In this document: positions 37,889 to 46,744 of the stretch, piece by piece
Layout of the letters: each line of letters opens with the position of its first letter
Position numbering within the stretch: position 1 is the stretch's first letter
From: Stenotrophomonas sp. 364
GTDB taxonomy: Bacteria > Pseudomonadota > Gammaproteobacteria > Xanthomonadales > Xanthomonadaceae
Direction of reading: 5' to 3'
Assembly (NCBI RefSeq): GCF_009832905.1
Contig: NZ_CP047135.1
Span: forward strand, 2,210,001 to 2,274,000
Length of the DNA stretch: 64,000 nucleotides
Made by a program: the position numbers and the translations under genes
Notes under the pieces: generated by a model
Told to the model about the DNA's origin: nothing
Database searches by the model: none
What the model saw: only the letters and a program-made list of their open reading frames with translations

Positions 37889-38071
37889 GGCGGCATCTCC
37901 GGGGTGGTGAAGGACACCCGCATCAGGCGCCTCCCGCCCACTGCCGCCAACCGATCCGGGACCAATCGTCGCCACGCGCGGGTCAATCGTAATGGGCCGT
38001 CATGGCGCTTTCCGGCCCCTCCCCCCACGCCTAAGATGGCCCTGCCGCACACGCGCGGCGCAGGACCGACC

Positions 38072-39196
38072 ATGCTCATCCGCCTTGGCAGCACCCAGAT
38101 CCGCCTGTCCCGCTACATCGCCCTGTGGACGATGGTGGCCCTGGTGTTCGCCATGCAGAACGCCATCAACGTGGGCATGCCCCGCACCGACTGGCCCTTC
38201 TGGGACCTGGCGCGCTGGTCGCTGATCCAGTGGTACACGTGGGCGGCGCTGGCCCCGACGGTGTTCCGCCTCGCCGAACGTTTCCCGATGCGCGGCACCG
38301 GGCGTTTCCACGGGCTGGGCGCGCAGGTACTGGCCAGCCTGTGCGTCACCTTCGCCGCGATGATGCTGGGCGCACTGGTTTCCACCCTGTTCGAGCCCAG
38401 CGGGTTTGCCGAGCAGCTCGGGTATTTCCTGGAGCAGCACTTCGCCATCGGCCTGTTGACCTACTGGACGTTGTTCGCGATCCAGCAGGCCCTGCATTTC
38501 CACGCTGAAAAGGCCCGGCGCGAACTGGAGGCCAGCCAGCTGGCCACCGAACTGGCGCAGTCGCGCCTGCTGTCGCTGAAGGCACAGCTGCAGCCGCACT
38601 TCCTGTTCAACACGCTGCACGCGATCATCACCCTGCTGGACGAAGACACGCTGTCGGCCGAAGACATGCTGCTGCGCCTGAGCGAACTGCTGCGTGCCTT
38701 CCTGGAAGACTATGACGGCCAGGAAATCACCCTGCGCCAGGAACTGGACCTGATCGAGCTGTACCTGGGCATCCAGCGCATCCGCTTCAAGGACCGCCTG
38801 ACCACCCGCACCTATATCGCCCCGGACACGCTGGACTGCGCCGTGCCCAGCCTCATCCTGCAGCCGCTGGTGGAGAACGCGTTGCGCCACGGCATCGGCC
38901 AGCGCGTGGGCAGTGACACCATCGAAATCGACGCGCGGCGCGACGGCGACGCGCTGTGTATCGAGGTGCGCAACCGCAACAGCACGCTGTCGACCGAGCC
39001 GCCGGTGTCGGCCGGGCATGGCATCGGCATGTCCAACACCCGGCTGCGCCTGAAAGAGCTGTATGGCGATGCCGCCGAGGTCCGGCTGGACATGCTCTGG
39101 CCCGAAGGCGTGGCCTGCCGCATCCGGGTGCCGTTCCGGGTACTGGAGAGCGCCGACGATGCACCCGAGTTCACCCCCGGGGTGGCGCCGGCATGA
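38072..39196 (+). CDS. LytS/AlgZ-type sensor histidine kinase
   Basis: 374 aa. Four N-terminal helices (for example YIALWTMVALVFAMQNAINV) form a membrane sensor. The cytoplasmic domain has the phospho-His segment LKAQLQPHFLFNTLHAIITL and a HATPase with VENALRHGIGQRVG and GHGIGMSNTRLRLKELYG. It is coupled (ATGA) to the LytTR regulator, so they form a two-component pair. An ATG 12 codons upstream is also open. Stimulus unknown; it is not beside hemC, unlike canonical algZ/algR. Confidence 0.92.
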   Translation: MLIRLGSTQIRLSRYIALWTMVALVFAMQNAINVGMPRTDWPFWDLARWSLIQWYTWAALAPTVFRLAERFPMRGTGRFHGLGAQVLASLCVTFAAMMLGALVSTLFEPSGFAEQLGYFLEQHFAIGLLTYWTLFAIQQALHFHAEKARRELEASQLATELAQSRLLSLKAQLQPHFLFNTLHAIITLLDEDTLSAEDMLLRLSELLRAFLEDYDGQEITLRQELDLIELYLGIQRIRFKDRLTTRTYIAPDTLDCAVPSLILQPLVENALRHGIGQRVGSDTIEIDARRDGDALCIEVRNRNSTLSTEPPVSAGHGIGMSNTRLRLKELYGDAAEVRLDMLWPEGVACRIRVPFRVLESADDAPEFTPGVAPA

Positions 39197-39969
39197 CCCT
39201 GACCGTACTGGTGGTCGACGACGAACCGATCGCCCGGCATGCCATCGTGCGCCTGCTGCGCGACGATGCCGACATCGAGATCGTCGGCGAGTGCGGCGAC
39301 GGCGTGTCCGCGGTGTCGGCCATCCGCAACCAGTCGCCGGACCTGGTGTTCCTGGACATCCAGATGCCCGCCATCAACGGCATGGACGTGGTGGCCACGG
39401 TCGGTGCCGAGCGTATGCCGGCCACGGTCTTCGTGACCGCCTACGAGCAGTACGCGGTGAAGGCGTTCGAAGCCAATGCGGTGGATTACCTGGTCAAGCC
39501 GTTCAGCCGCGAGCGGTTCGCCGCCGCGCTGCAGCGGGCCAAGGCCCGGTTGTCGGCCGGGGCCGGGGTGGGCGCGCAGGCATCGGCGCAGATCCTGCAG
39601 GCGCTGGATGCACTGCGCCAGCGCGACGACTACCTGCAGCGGCTGCCGGTGCGCGTGGACGAGCACGTGGTACTGGTGGCGGTGGATGACATTGTCTGGA
39701 TCAAGGCGGCCGGCAACAACGTGGAAATCCACCTGGCCGACCGCGTGCACGCGCTGCGCGACACCATGGCCAGCCTCGCCGCGCGCCTGGATCCGCGCCA
39801 CTTCGCGCGCGTGCACCGCTCGGCCATAGTCAACGTGCGCCGGGTCAAGGCGATCCATCCGTGGTTCAACGGCCACCATGTGGTGACCCTGGATACCGGC
39901 CAGCAGCTGCGCATGAGCCGCTACCAGAACGAGGCGTTCCTCAAGCTCGTCTCCACACGCACCCCGTAG
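39193..39969 (+). CDS. LytTR-family response regulator
   Basis: 258 aa. Receiver domain with Asp9/Asp10, phospho-acceptor Asp55 in VFLDIQMP and Lys102 in YLVKPFSRERF. A LytTR DNA-binding domain follows from about residue 155 (VRVDEHVVLVAVDDIVWIKA, ARVHRSAIVNVRRV). The partner of the preceding kinase. The TAG stop is the GTAG head of a SMAG repeat. Confidence 0.93.
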   Translation: MTLTVLVVDDEPIARHAIVRLLRDDADIEIVGECGDGVSAVSAIRNQSPDLVFLDIQMPAINGMDVVATVGAERMPATVFVTAYEQYAVKAFEANAVDYLVKPFSRERFAAALQRAKARLSAGAGVGAQASAQILQALDALRQRDDYLQRLPVRVDEHVVLVAVDDIVWIKAAGNNVEIHLADRVHALRDTMASLAARLDPRHFARVHRSAIVNVRRVKAIHPWFNGHHVVTLDTGQQLRMSRYQNEAFLKLVSTRTP

Positions 39970-40031
39970 AGCCGGGCTCTGCCCGGCTGCGAGACACCCG
40001 CGCCCCGTAGAGCCGGGCTCTGCCCGGCTGC
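39966..40031. repeat. SMAG-type repeats, direct pair
   Basis: GTAGAGCCGGGCTCTGCCCG begins both copies (39966-39990 and 40007-40031), which are identical. The core palindrome GCCGGG-CTCTG-CCCGGC differs from the CCGACC class elsewhere, so it is a separate SMAG subtype. The first copy supplies the stop codon of the LytTR gene. Confidence 0.88.
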
Positions 40032-40068
40032 GGAACCACGGCACCCGTCCGGCCACGCACACCATCCA

Positions 40069-40839
40069 TCACGCAACCAGCCCATGCTCCTCGGCGCGCA
40101 GGGTCAACACCTCCACCCCGTCGGCGGTCACCAGCACCGTATGCTCGGCCTGCGCCGACAGCTTCCCGTCGCGGGTGGTCACGGTCCAGCCATCCTCGCT
40201 CATGTCGATCGCCGCGCGGCCCTGGTTGATCATCGGCTCGATGGTGAAGGTCATGCCCTGCTCCAGCACCAGCCCGTCACCGCGCCGGCCGTAATGCAGC
40301 ACCTGCGGCTCTTCGTGCATTTCCTGGCCGATGCCGTGGCCGCAGAATTCCTTGACCACGCTGTAGCCGTGCGCCTTGGCGTGCTGCTGGATCGCAAAGC
40401 CGATGTCGCCCAGCGTGGCGCCGGGCCGCACCACGCCAATGCCTTTCCACATCGCCTCGCGGGTCACCCGTACCAGCCGCTTGGCCGCATAGTCGACCTC
40501 GCCGATCAGGTAGGTCTTGCTGGAATCGGCAATGTAACCGCCCTTCTCCAGGGTGATGTCCAGGTTGACGATGCTGCCGTTGCGCAGCACGGCATCGGCC
40601 GAGGGCACACCGTGGCAGACCACGCTGTCGATCGAGCTGTTGAGTCCGTAGGCAAAGCCGTACTGCCCCTTGCTGGCCGGCCGCGCGTGCAGTTCGTCCA
40701 CGATGAATCGCTCCACCCAGTCGTTGACCTGCAGCGTGCTCATCCCTTCCAGCGGCAGCCGGTCCAGTGCCTCGAACAGCTGCGCCAGCAGACGGCCGGA
40801 GGCGCGCATCAGGGCCTGTTCTTCCAGCGTCTTGATCAT
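40069..40839 (-). CDS. map: Type I methionine aminopeptidase
   Basis: 256 aa pita-bread fold M24A peptidase that removes N-terminal Met. The residues around the metal site are visible: VCHGVPSADAV, LDITLEKGGYIADSS, CGHGIGQEMHEEPQ, TFTIEPMI and AEHTVLV. It is coupled by a 4-nt overlap to a ParD-like gene upstream, a pairing also seen in other proteobacteria, and is likely a second, non-housekeeping copy. The start MIKTLEEQALM is fixed by this overlap. Confidence 0.94.
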   Translation of the reverse strand: MIKTLEEQALMRASGRLLAQLFEALDRLPLEGMSTLQVNDWVERFIVDELHARPASKGQYGFAYGLNSSIDSVVCHGVPSADAVLRNGSIVNLDITLEKGGYIADSSKTYLIGEVDYAAKRLVRVTREAMWKGIGVVRPGATLGDIGFAIQQHAKAHGYSVVKEFCGHGIGQEMHEEPQVLHYGRRGDGLVLEQGMTFTIEPMINQGRAAIDMSEDGWTVTTRDGKLSAQAEHTVLVTADGVEVLTLRAEEHGLVA

Positions 40840-41048
40840 GCCTCTGCCACCCGCAACGCCCCGGGCGCGACCCCGGCCGCACGCAGTTCGCGGCTGACGA
40901 TCTCTTGATAGCTCATGCCGGGGTTCATCTCGCACAGCATGCCGATCTTGATCCAGAAGCCGGCCTGGGCGTTGATCGAGCGGCCGGAGACGCCGCTGGC
41001 GCGGCGCAGGTTGTCGTGCAGTTCGTCGTCGATATTGACGATGCCCAT
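40836..41048 (-). CDS. ParD-like small protein
   Basis: 70 aa: MGIVNIDDELHDNLRRASGV followed by SGRSINAQAGFWIKIGMLCE. This is a ribbon-helix-helix-type ParD-like protein; no ParE/RelE toxin is next to it. Its stop overlaps the map start (ATGA). An AT-rich palindrome about 33 bp upstream suggests autoregulation. The role may be to control map expression or protein. Confidence 0.82.
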   Translation of the reverse strand: MGIVNIDDELHDNLRRASGVSGRSINAQAGFWIKIGMLCEMNPGMSYQEIVSRELRAAGVAPGALRVAEA

Positions 41049-41080
41049 GGGCTGACGTCCGAGTAGGTGATATACATAGC

Positions 41081-41097
41081 ATATATGATTCATATAT
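41081..41097. promoter_or_regulatory. AT-rich palindrome upstream of parD-like/map
   Basis: ATATATGA-T-TCATATAT has perfect 8-bp arms in a GC-rich genome. It lies 33 bp upstream of the ATG, overlapping the likely promoter. It is a good candidate for a site bound by the ParD-like protein. Confidence 0.65.
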
Positions 41098-41185
41098 CCG
41101 CGCCAACCGCGACCCTGTCCATCGACTGCGGCAGGCGTGAGAAGATCCACGGTCTTGACCCACGATGCCAACAAGGACGCCGGAG

Positions 41186-41566
41186 ATGGGAAGGATCGCC
41201 ATAAGCACGTCGGTCGTGATTGCCGTGATCACCGGCGTGGCGTTGTTGGGCTTCTCCCCTGCGGGCTGCAGCTGTATCAGCCCGGTCGACATGCTGTCGT
41301 TCCAGGCCGGCTACAGTGCGCCCGGCACCTTGCTGAGCCCGGCGGCGCTGGAAGCCGGTCTCGACAAAACCCTGCACGGCAGGCCGCTCGCGCCGCACGT
41401 CCTTGGAGACGATCACTGCCGGCAGACAACCCCCGAGCGGGTGGTCTGCCGCATCCCGGTGCACACCTCGCCCTTGCTGGCGCGTGGGCTGGATGTCACC
41501 TACCAGGCCAGCGGAGGGCACATCACCCACGTGTCGGTCGCGCGCGCCGTCTGGCTGAACTACTGA
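41186..41566 (+). CDS. Exported protein of unknown function, 126 aa
   Basis: MGRIAISTSVVIAVITGVAL begins a hydrophobic N-terminus (uncleaved anchor or signal), followed by GFSPAGCSCISPVD and a mature part with two further Cys (DDHCRQTTPERVVCRIPVHT). It might be a lipoprotein through GCSC, but a clean lipobox is not evident. AAGGA lies 8 nt before the chosen ATG; another ATG lies 7 codons upstream. No family recognised. It is convergent with a Rid gene (adjacent stops). Confidence 0.65.
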   Translation: MGRIAISTSVVIAVITGVALLGFSPAGCSCISPVDMLSFQAGYSAPGTLLSPAALEAGLDKTLHGRPLAPHVLGDDHCRQTTPERVVCRIPVHTSPLLARGLDVTYQASGGHITHVSVARAVWLNY

Positions 41567-42010
41567 TCAGCAGTACGCCGTCGCCTCGATCTCGAACAGC
41601 ATGCCGTCCAGCGCCAGCCGCGGCACGGGAATCAACGTGCAGGTCGGTGCCCGGCCCAGCGGCCAGCGTTGGCCGATCTGCGCGGACAGGACGCCCAACC
41701 GGTCCTTGTCATGGTCCACCACCAGCACCGTCAGCTTGGCCACGTCGGCCAGGCCCGCACCCGCCGAGGCCAAGGCGAGAGCCAGGTTGTCCAAGGCCTG
41801 CGCCACCTGCACCTCGAAGCGCGGCGAGAGCGTACCGTCGGCGGTTTCCCCGCCCTGCCCGGCCACGTGGATCACCCGCGCCGGCAAGCGCACCACCGCC
41901 ACGTGCGAGTAGCCGTTTGCACTGGGGTCATACAGACCGGCGGGATTGATGAAGCCGAACAGGCCGGCCGGTGCAACGGGGGTGTCACTGAACACGGGGC
42001 ATGCATCCAT
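41567..42010 (-). CDS. Rid-family protein, second copy
   Basis: 147 aa. ARVIHVAGQGGETADG, QVAQALDNLALALASAGAGL and VAKLTVLVVDHDKDR are Rid features. The catalytic-Arg strand reads APTCTLIPVPRLALDG, without the RidA arginine. It therefore is a non-deaminase subgroup by known criteria. A SoxR/MerR-like palindrome with 9-bp arms lies just upstream. Confidence 0.83.
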   Translation of the reverse strand: MDACPVFSDTPVAPAGLFGFINPAGLYDPSANGYSHVAVVRLPARVIHVAGQGGETADGTLSPRFEVQVAQALDNLALALASAGAGLADVAKLTVLVVDHDKDRLGVLSAQIGQRWPLGRAPTCTLIPVPRLALDGMLFEIEATAYC

Positions 42011-42030
42011 GGAGGGAGCACGCAGTGTCC

Positions 42031-42052
42031 GACCTCAACTGACGTTGAGGTC
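42031..42052. promoter_or_regulatory. MerR/SoxR-type palindrome upstream of Rid gene
   Basis: GACCTCAAC-TGAC-GTTGAGGTC: 9-bp perfect arms. It is similar to the SoxR box CCTCAAGTTAACTTGAGG. On the minus strand TTGACC is followed, after 19 bp, by GACACT, the long spacer typical for MerR-class promoters. A second palindrome TCAACGA-CAA-TCGTTGA abuts it at 42051-42067. Confidence 0.6.
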
Positions 42053-42106
42053 AACGACAATCGTTGAAATGCTGCGGTCCACGCCGAGCGGGTAGTTCGA
42101 TGCCGT

Positions 42107-43033
42107 CTAGGTCCAGGCCGGATCGGCGGTGAAATCGATGGTCAGCCAGAACTCGCTGCCGCGTGCGTCCAACCGTTCAGCGATCTCGTCACGCAATGCA
42201 TCCACGTTGTCGATGGTGCCGATCACGGTGTCCGGGCGGGTCAGGATGTGGATCTCGACGAACCGCATGCGCCCCATCTTGGCCACATGGCTGGTGAAGT
42301 CCAGATAGCCGTGCTCGGCCACAAAAGCACTCATCACCGCCTGCACGCGTGCGTCCAGCGTGTCGGGTGCCACCTGCAGCACCTCGCGCATGGCCTTCCA
42401 GGCACTGCGCAGCGGGACCGGCAGCACCGCAGCGCTGATGGCCGCCAGCACCAGCGGGTCCAGGTAGGGAATCCAGTACGCATGCGCACCACCGCGCAGC
42501 ACCAGCGCGATGCCGAAGGCCAGCACCACCGCCAGGCTCATCAAGCCACTCAACAGCCAGGCCCGCACGTCCAGCCACAGCAAGGAGGATTGCAGGCGCA
42601 GCGCACGGGTCCGCACGAAGGCTGCCATGGCCAGGTTGCTCACACACAGTACCGCCGCCCACGCCAGCGCCGGACCGGCCTTGACCTCATGGCCGCCGGT
42701 GGTCAGCCCGATGATCGAATTGGCCAGCGCGTAGATGCAGGCCAGCGACAGGATCGCCCCGCCCAGTGCCTCCACCATCGGCTCCAGGTGCCAATAGCCG
42801 TACTGGAAGCGCGGGCTTTCTTCCCGCGCTACCAGCCGCAGCACCGACAGCGCCACCAGGGTCAGGGCCACGTCGACCAGGCTGTACACGCCGTCGAACA
42901 GGATGGCCTGCGACCCCACCAGCAGGCCACCGGCAAAGCCGGTGGCACTGACGGCCAGGGTCACCGCGATCGAGAATGTCAGAACCCGCTGCTCGCGTGC
43001 TGTATCCATCGCTTGCCGAGGGCCTGACCGCAC
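42107..43033 (-). CDS. Cation diffusion facilitator (CDF) family transporter
   Basis: 308 aa with about five to six membrane helices and a cytoplasmic C-terminal domain. The metal-site motif of helix 2 is ILFDGVYSLVDVALTLVALS (Asp27-type positions), and a second pair lies in SSLLWLDVRAWLLSG. It exports divalent cations using the proton gradient. Start GTG chosen because AAGG lies 5 nt upstream and the codon directly follows the decarboxylase stop; an ATG 24 nt further is the alternative. It is last in the decarboxylase operon. Confidence 0.85.
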   Translation of the reverse strand: MRSGPRQAMDTAREQRVLTFSIAVTLAVSATGFAGGLLVGSQAILFDGVYSLVDVALTLVALSVLRLVAREESPRFQYGYWHLEPMVEALGGAILSLACIYALANSIIGLTTGGHEVKAGPALAWAAVLCVSNLAMAAFVRTRALRLQSSLLWLDVRAWLLSGLMSLAVVLAFGIALVLRGGAHAYWIPYLDPLVLAAISAAVLPVPLRSAWKAMREVLQVAPDTLDARVQAVMSAFVAEHGYLDFTSHVAKMGRMRFVEIHILTRPDTVIGTIDNVDALRDEIAERLDARGSEFWLTIDFTADPAWT

Positions 43034-45328
43034 TCAGACCTTCAGCACCTCCACCTTGTAGGTTGGCGTAGCGCCATCGCGGTCGATGATAAGCCCATGC
43101 ACATCCGACTCGAAGCCCGGGAAGCGGGCGTTCTGCTCGCGGGCGATCCGCAGCGACTGGATGATCGGCTCGTCGCTGGCCCCGAAGCGCTCGCCCGGCA
43201 TGATGGTCGGAATGCCCGGCGGGTACGGCACCAGCATGGTGCCGGCGATGCGGCCGCTGATCGCCTCGATGTCGACCCGTTCGATCTGCCCGCGCACCAG
43301 GTGGTCGTAGGCCTCGGCCGGGGTCATCACCGGCTCGGGCAGGTCCACGTACATCTCGCGCATCACCTTGGGCACGGCGAACTCACGGTTGAATTCATGC
43401 AGCGCCTGGCACAGGTCGCGCAGGCCCCAGCCGGCATAGGCCACCGGGTAGTCGGCGGCCAACCCCGGCAACGCCCGGCTCAGCGGCGCATTGGCGTCGT
43501 AGAGCTCCTTGAACGCCATCAGCTCGGTGACCAGCGTGCTCCACTTGCCCTTGGTGATGCCCATCGAGAACAGGAACAGCACCGAGTACAGGTTGGTCTT
43601 TTCCACGGTGATGCCGCGCGTCCACAGGAACTTGCTCAGCACCGCGGCAGGAATGCCGCGCTGGCCGATTTCGCCGTCGATCGACAGCCCCGGGGTCAGC
43701 AGGGTCACCTTGATCGGGTCGATCAGCACGTAGTCTTCGACCAGCCCGTCAAACCCATGCCAATGTGCGTCCGGCTGCAGGTACCACTCGCTGCGCTTGG
43801 CCACCATCGGCGCCGGCGCATCGCCCTTGGCCAGCGAGCGCTCCAGCTTGTCCGGCTGCCAGACGCTGAACCACCAGTCATCGCGGCCCAAGTCCTCGCG
43901 TACATGCAGCATCGCGCGACGGAAGGCGATTGCCTCGTCGTGCATTTCCTGCACCAGCGATTCGCCGGCCGCGCCCTCCATCATCTTGGAGGCCACGTCG
44001 CAGGCCGCGATCACCCCGTAATGCGGGCTGGTGGTGGTGTGCATCATGAAGGCTTCGTTGAACCGCTCCGCATCCAGCTCGCGGGTGGCCGCGTTGCGTA
44101 CGTGGATCATCGAGGCCTGCGAGAACGCGGCCAGCAGCTTGTGCGTGGAATGGGTGGTGAAGATGATCGCGTCCTGCTCGCGCGGCTTGCCCTTGGCCAT
44201 GCCGTAGTGATTTTCGTAGAACGGATGGAACGCCGCGTAGGCATACCAGGCCTCGTCGAAGTGCAGGAAATCGACCGCGCTGCCGATCTCCTCGGCGATC
44301 TTCTCGGCGTTGTAGCACAGCCCGTCATAGGTGGAATTGGTGACCACCGCGATGCGCGGCTTGGAGCCGGCCTTGAACGCCTTGCTGGCCAGCGGGTTGG
44401 CGGCGATGGCCTGGTGCAGCGACTCGGGCGTGAACTGGTCCAGGCTGATCGGGCCGATGATGCCGTGCGCGTTGCGGCTGGGGGTGAAGTACACCGGGAT
44501 GCCGCCGGTCATGATCAGCGAATGCAGCAGCGACTTGTGGCAGTTGCGATCCACGAACACTACATCGCCGCGGCCCACGGTGCCGTGCCAGACGATCTTG
44601 TTGGCCGTGGAGGTGCCGTTGGTGACGAAGAAGGTGTGGTCGGCGCCGAAGTTGCGCGCCGCCTCGTTCTCGGCCTCCTTGATCGGGCCTGTGTGGTCGA
44701 GCAGCGAACCCAGCTCCGGCACCGAGATCGACAGGTCGCTGCGCAGCGTGTTCTCGCCGTAGAACTGGTGGAACGCACGGCCCACCGGCGACTTGGTGAA
44801 CGCCACACCGCCGGCATGGCCGGGCGTATGCCAGGAGTAGTTGGATTCGGCCGTGTGGTGGATCAGCGCCTTGAAGAACGGCGGAAGCAGGTTGGCCATG
44901 TAGTCCTCGGCCGCCCGCATCACCTGGCGCGAGATGAAGCTCTTGGTGTCTTCGAACAGGAAGATGTAGCCGTGCACGAACTTGAGCAGCTTGCTCGGCA
45001 CCTTCTCGATCGTGCGCCGTTCGCCGTACAGGAACACCGGCAGGTTGGCGCGCCGGGCCGTCTGCTCGCGCAGGAAGCCCAGCAGGCGCTGGAACTGCTC
45101 CGGGTTCTCCTCGGTGCCATCGATGGAGATCAGCACCGCCGAGGCCGCCACATAGGTGCGCGCGCCGGCCTGGGCGTCGGCCAGGGTCAGGCCGCACAGA
45201 ACGCGCTGGTCGTTCTTGCGCAGCTCCTCGACCAGCGCACGAATCAGGATGCCCCCGATGCGCGGCGACTCGTAATCGTCATCGATGACGATGATGGGGT
45301 AATCAAGCGACTTGAAGTACACAGGCAT
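43034..45328 (-). CDS. Arginine/lysine/ornithine decarboxylase
   Basis: 764 aa fold-type I PLP decarboxylase of the acid-stress group. An N-terminal wing (about 1-130) precedes the core; the PLP lysine is Lys397 in THSTHKLLAAFSQ, with SWHTPGHAGGVAF and HFDEAWYAYAAFHP also visible. It produces agmatine or cadaverine while consuming a proton. Arginine is favoured because the preceding antiporter resembles AdiC, but lysine is possible, as for P. aeruginosa LdcA. AGGAG lies directly before the ATG. Confidence 0.93.
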   Translation of the reverse strand: MPVYFKSLDYPIIVIDDDYESPRIGGILIRALVEELRKNDQRVLCGLTLADAQAGARTYVAASAVLISIDGTEENPEQFQRLLGFLREQTARRANLPVFLYGERRTIEKVPSKLLKFVHGYIFLFEDTKSFISRQVMRAAEDYMANLLPPFFKALIHHTAESNYSWHTPGHAGGVAFTKSPVGRAFHQFYGENTLRSDLSISVPELGSLLDHTGPIKEAENEAARNFGADHTFFVTNGTSTANKIVWHGTVGRGDVVFVDRNCHKSLLHSLIMTGGIPVYFTPSRNAHGIIGPISLDQFTPESLHQAIAANPLASKAFKAGSKPRIAVVTNSTYDGLCYNAEKIAEEIGSAVDFLHFDEAWYAYAAFHPFYENHYGMAKGKPREQDAIIFTTHSTHKLLAAFSQASMIHVRNAATRELDAERFNEAFMMHTTTSPHYGVIAACDVASKMMEGAAGESLVQEMHDEAIAFRRAMLHVREDLGRDDWWFSVWQPDKLERSLAKGDAPAPMVAKRSEWYLQPDAHWHGFDGLVEDYVLIDPIKVTLLTPGLSIDGEIGQRGIPAAVLSKFLWTRGITVEKTNLYSVLFLFSMGITKGKWSTLVTELMAFKELYDANAPLSRALPGLAADYPVAYAGWGLRDLCQALHEFNREFAVPKVMREMYVDLPEPVMTPAEAYDHLVRGQIERVDIEAISGRIAGTMLVPYPPGIPTIMPGERFGASDEPIIQSLRIAREQNARFPGFESDVHGLIIDRDGATPTYKVEVLKV

Positions 45329-45343
45329 TCTCCTGGGGGAAGA

Positions 45344-46693
45344 TCACGAAAGCGTCGTGCGGACGGCGGCGTCCAGCGCGGGCAGCTGGCCACGCTGGCG
45401 GCGGCGCTCCTCGCTGAAGAACGGGTAGAACACCGTGATGAACAGCACGAACAGGAAGGCGTACTGGACGATGCTGCCCGACGACCCGAAGATCGCCCAC
45501 AGGCAGTACACCACCGTGACACTGGTGAGCAGCCAGAACGCGCCGGTATGCACCAGCGCGTGCGAGCGCTCGACCACGAAATAGCAGGCCACGCACGAAT
45601 AGATGTAGGGCAGCAGGGTGAGCACCACCGCAGCGGAGGTGATCACGTCGAACTGTGCCGACGCGGTTTCCGACGTCGAGGTGACCAGCACCGCCAGGGT
45701 CATCAGCACTGCCACGATCAGCACGCCCTTGACCGGCACGTCATCCTTGTTGGTCTTGCTGAAGATGCTCGGGAACAGGCCGTCATCGGACGCGGCCTTG
45801 GCGCTTTGCGCGGTCAGCAGGATCCAGCCACCCAGCGAACCGGCCGCGCCGACGAAGGCGCACAGGCTGACCAGCGCCCCACCCCACCCGCCCACCGCAT
45901 TGGCGGCGGCCAGTGCGAACGGCGCATCGGACACCTGCAGGTCGCCATTGGGCACCATCCCCATGATCACCGAGGAGCTGGCGATGTAGGCAATGGCCGC
46001 CAGGAATACGCCGGCCAGAGTGGCACGGGCCACGTTCTTTTCCGGGTTTTCCACCACGCCGGCGGTGACCGAGGCCGACTCCACGCCGATGAACGCCCAC
46101 AAAGTGAGCGCGGCGGCGCTGGAGATCGCGCCGAAGTTGGATTCGCCGGAGACGTTGTAGGCACCCTTGAAGATCGTCGGGTCGAAGAAGAACCAGCCGA
46201 AAATGGCGATGCCCAGGATCGGCACCAGCGCGAAGCTGGTAGTTACGGTCTGCAGCTTGCTCACGAACGACGGGCCGATCACGTTGGCGAAACTCAGTGC
46301 CCAGACCAGCGCCAGCACCGCCAGGCAGCGCGGCAATGGCTCGGACAGAATCGGAAAGAAGTAGCTGAAGTAACCCACCGCCGCGATCGGAATGGCCACG
46401 TTGCCGATCCAGTTGGCGAACCAGTAGATGGTGTTGGTCTGGAAGCCCATGTACGGGCCGAACCAGTCGCGCGCATAGGCGTAAGGGCCACCGGCCTTGG
46501 GCGCCAGCTTGCCCAGCTTGGCGAACACGAAGGCCAGCAGCAGCGCGCCGGCGGTGGTGATCAGCCACCCCCAGATCGACGCCGTGCCGATCTTCGCCAG
46601 GCTGGAGGGCAGCAGGAACACCCCCGAACCCATCATGTTGCCGGCCACCAGGAAGGTGGCACCGACCACCCCGATTTTCTTTGCTTCTGCCAT
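45344..46693 (-). CDS. adiC: AdiC-like basic amino acid/polyamine antiporter (APC family)
   Basis: 449 aa, 12 helices. Strong similarity to E. coli AdiC throughout: GNMMGSGVFLLPSSLA, GPYAYARDWFGPYMGFQTN, LWAFIGVESASVTAGVVENP (with the gate Trp) and GSLGGWILLTAQSAKAASDD. It exchanges external arginine for internal agmatine in acid resistance. It is 15 nt from the decarboxylase and in the same operon. The start MAEAKKIG has AGGAGA 6 nt upstream. The gene symbol is by homology; the substrate depends on the decarboxylase. Confidence 0.9.
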   Translation of the reverse strand: MAEAKKIGVVGATFLVAGNMMGSGVFLLPSSLAKIGTASIWGWLITTAGALLLAFVFAKLGKLAPKAGGPYAYARDWFGPYMGFQTNTIYWFANWIGNVAIPIAAVGYFSYFFPILSEPLPRCLAVLALVWALSFANVIGPSFVSKLQTVTTSFALVPILGIAIFGWFFFDPTIFKGAYNVSGESNFGAISSAAALTLWAFIGVESASVTAGVVENPEKNVARATLAGVFLAAIAYIASSSVIMGMVPNGDLQVSDAPFALAAANAVGGWGGALVSLCAFVGAAGSLGGWILLTAQSAKAASDDGLFPSIFSKTNKDDVPVKGVLIVAVLMTLAVLVTSTSETASAQFDVITSAAVVLTLLPYIYSCVACYFVVERSHALVHTGAFWLLTSVTVVYCLWAIFGSSGSIVQYAFLFVLFITVFYPFFSEERRRQRGQLPALDAAVRTTLS

Positions 46694-46744
46694 GACGGTT
46701 TCTCCTTTGCCAGGCATGGGCCCGGTCGCGCCGGGCGGTAGGGT

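Noticed and set aside
38072..39969. Identification as algZ/algR
   Set aside because: The kinase and LytTR regulator have the right architecture, but the usual hem neighbours are absent and many LytS/LytTR pairs look alike.
40836..41048. Classical ParDE toxin-antitoxin locus
   Set aside because: No ParE/RelE-type toxin lies next to the ParD-like gene; the coupled gene is a complete methionine aminopeptidase.
43097..46741. Very long open frame on the plus strand opposite the decarboxylase and antiporter
   Set aside because: It is an antisense shadow created by high GC content; the product is low-complexity (His, Gln, Arg, Gly) and the opposite strand encodes well-recognised proteins.
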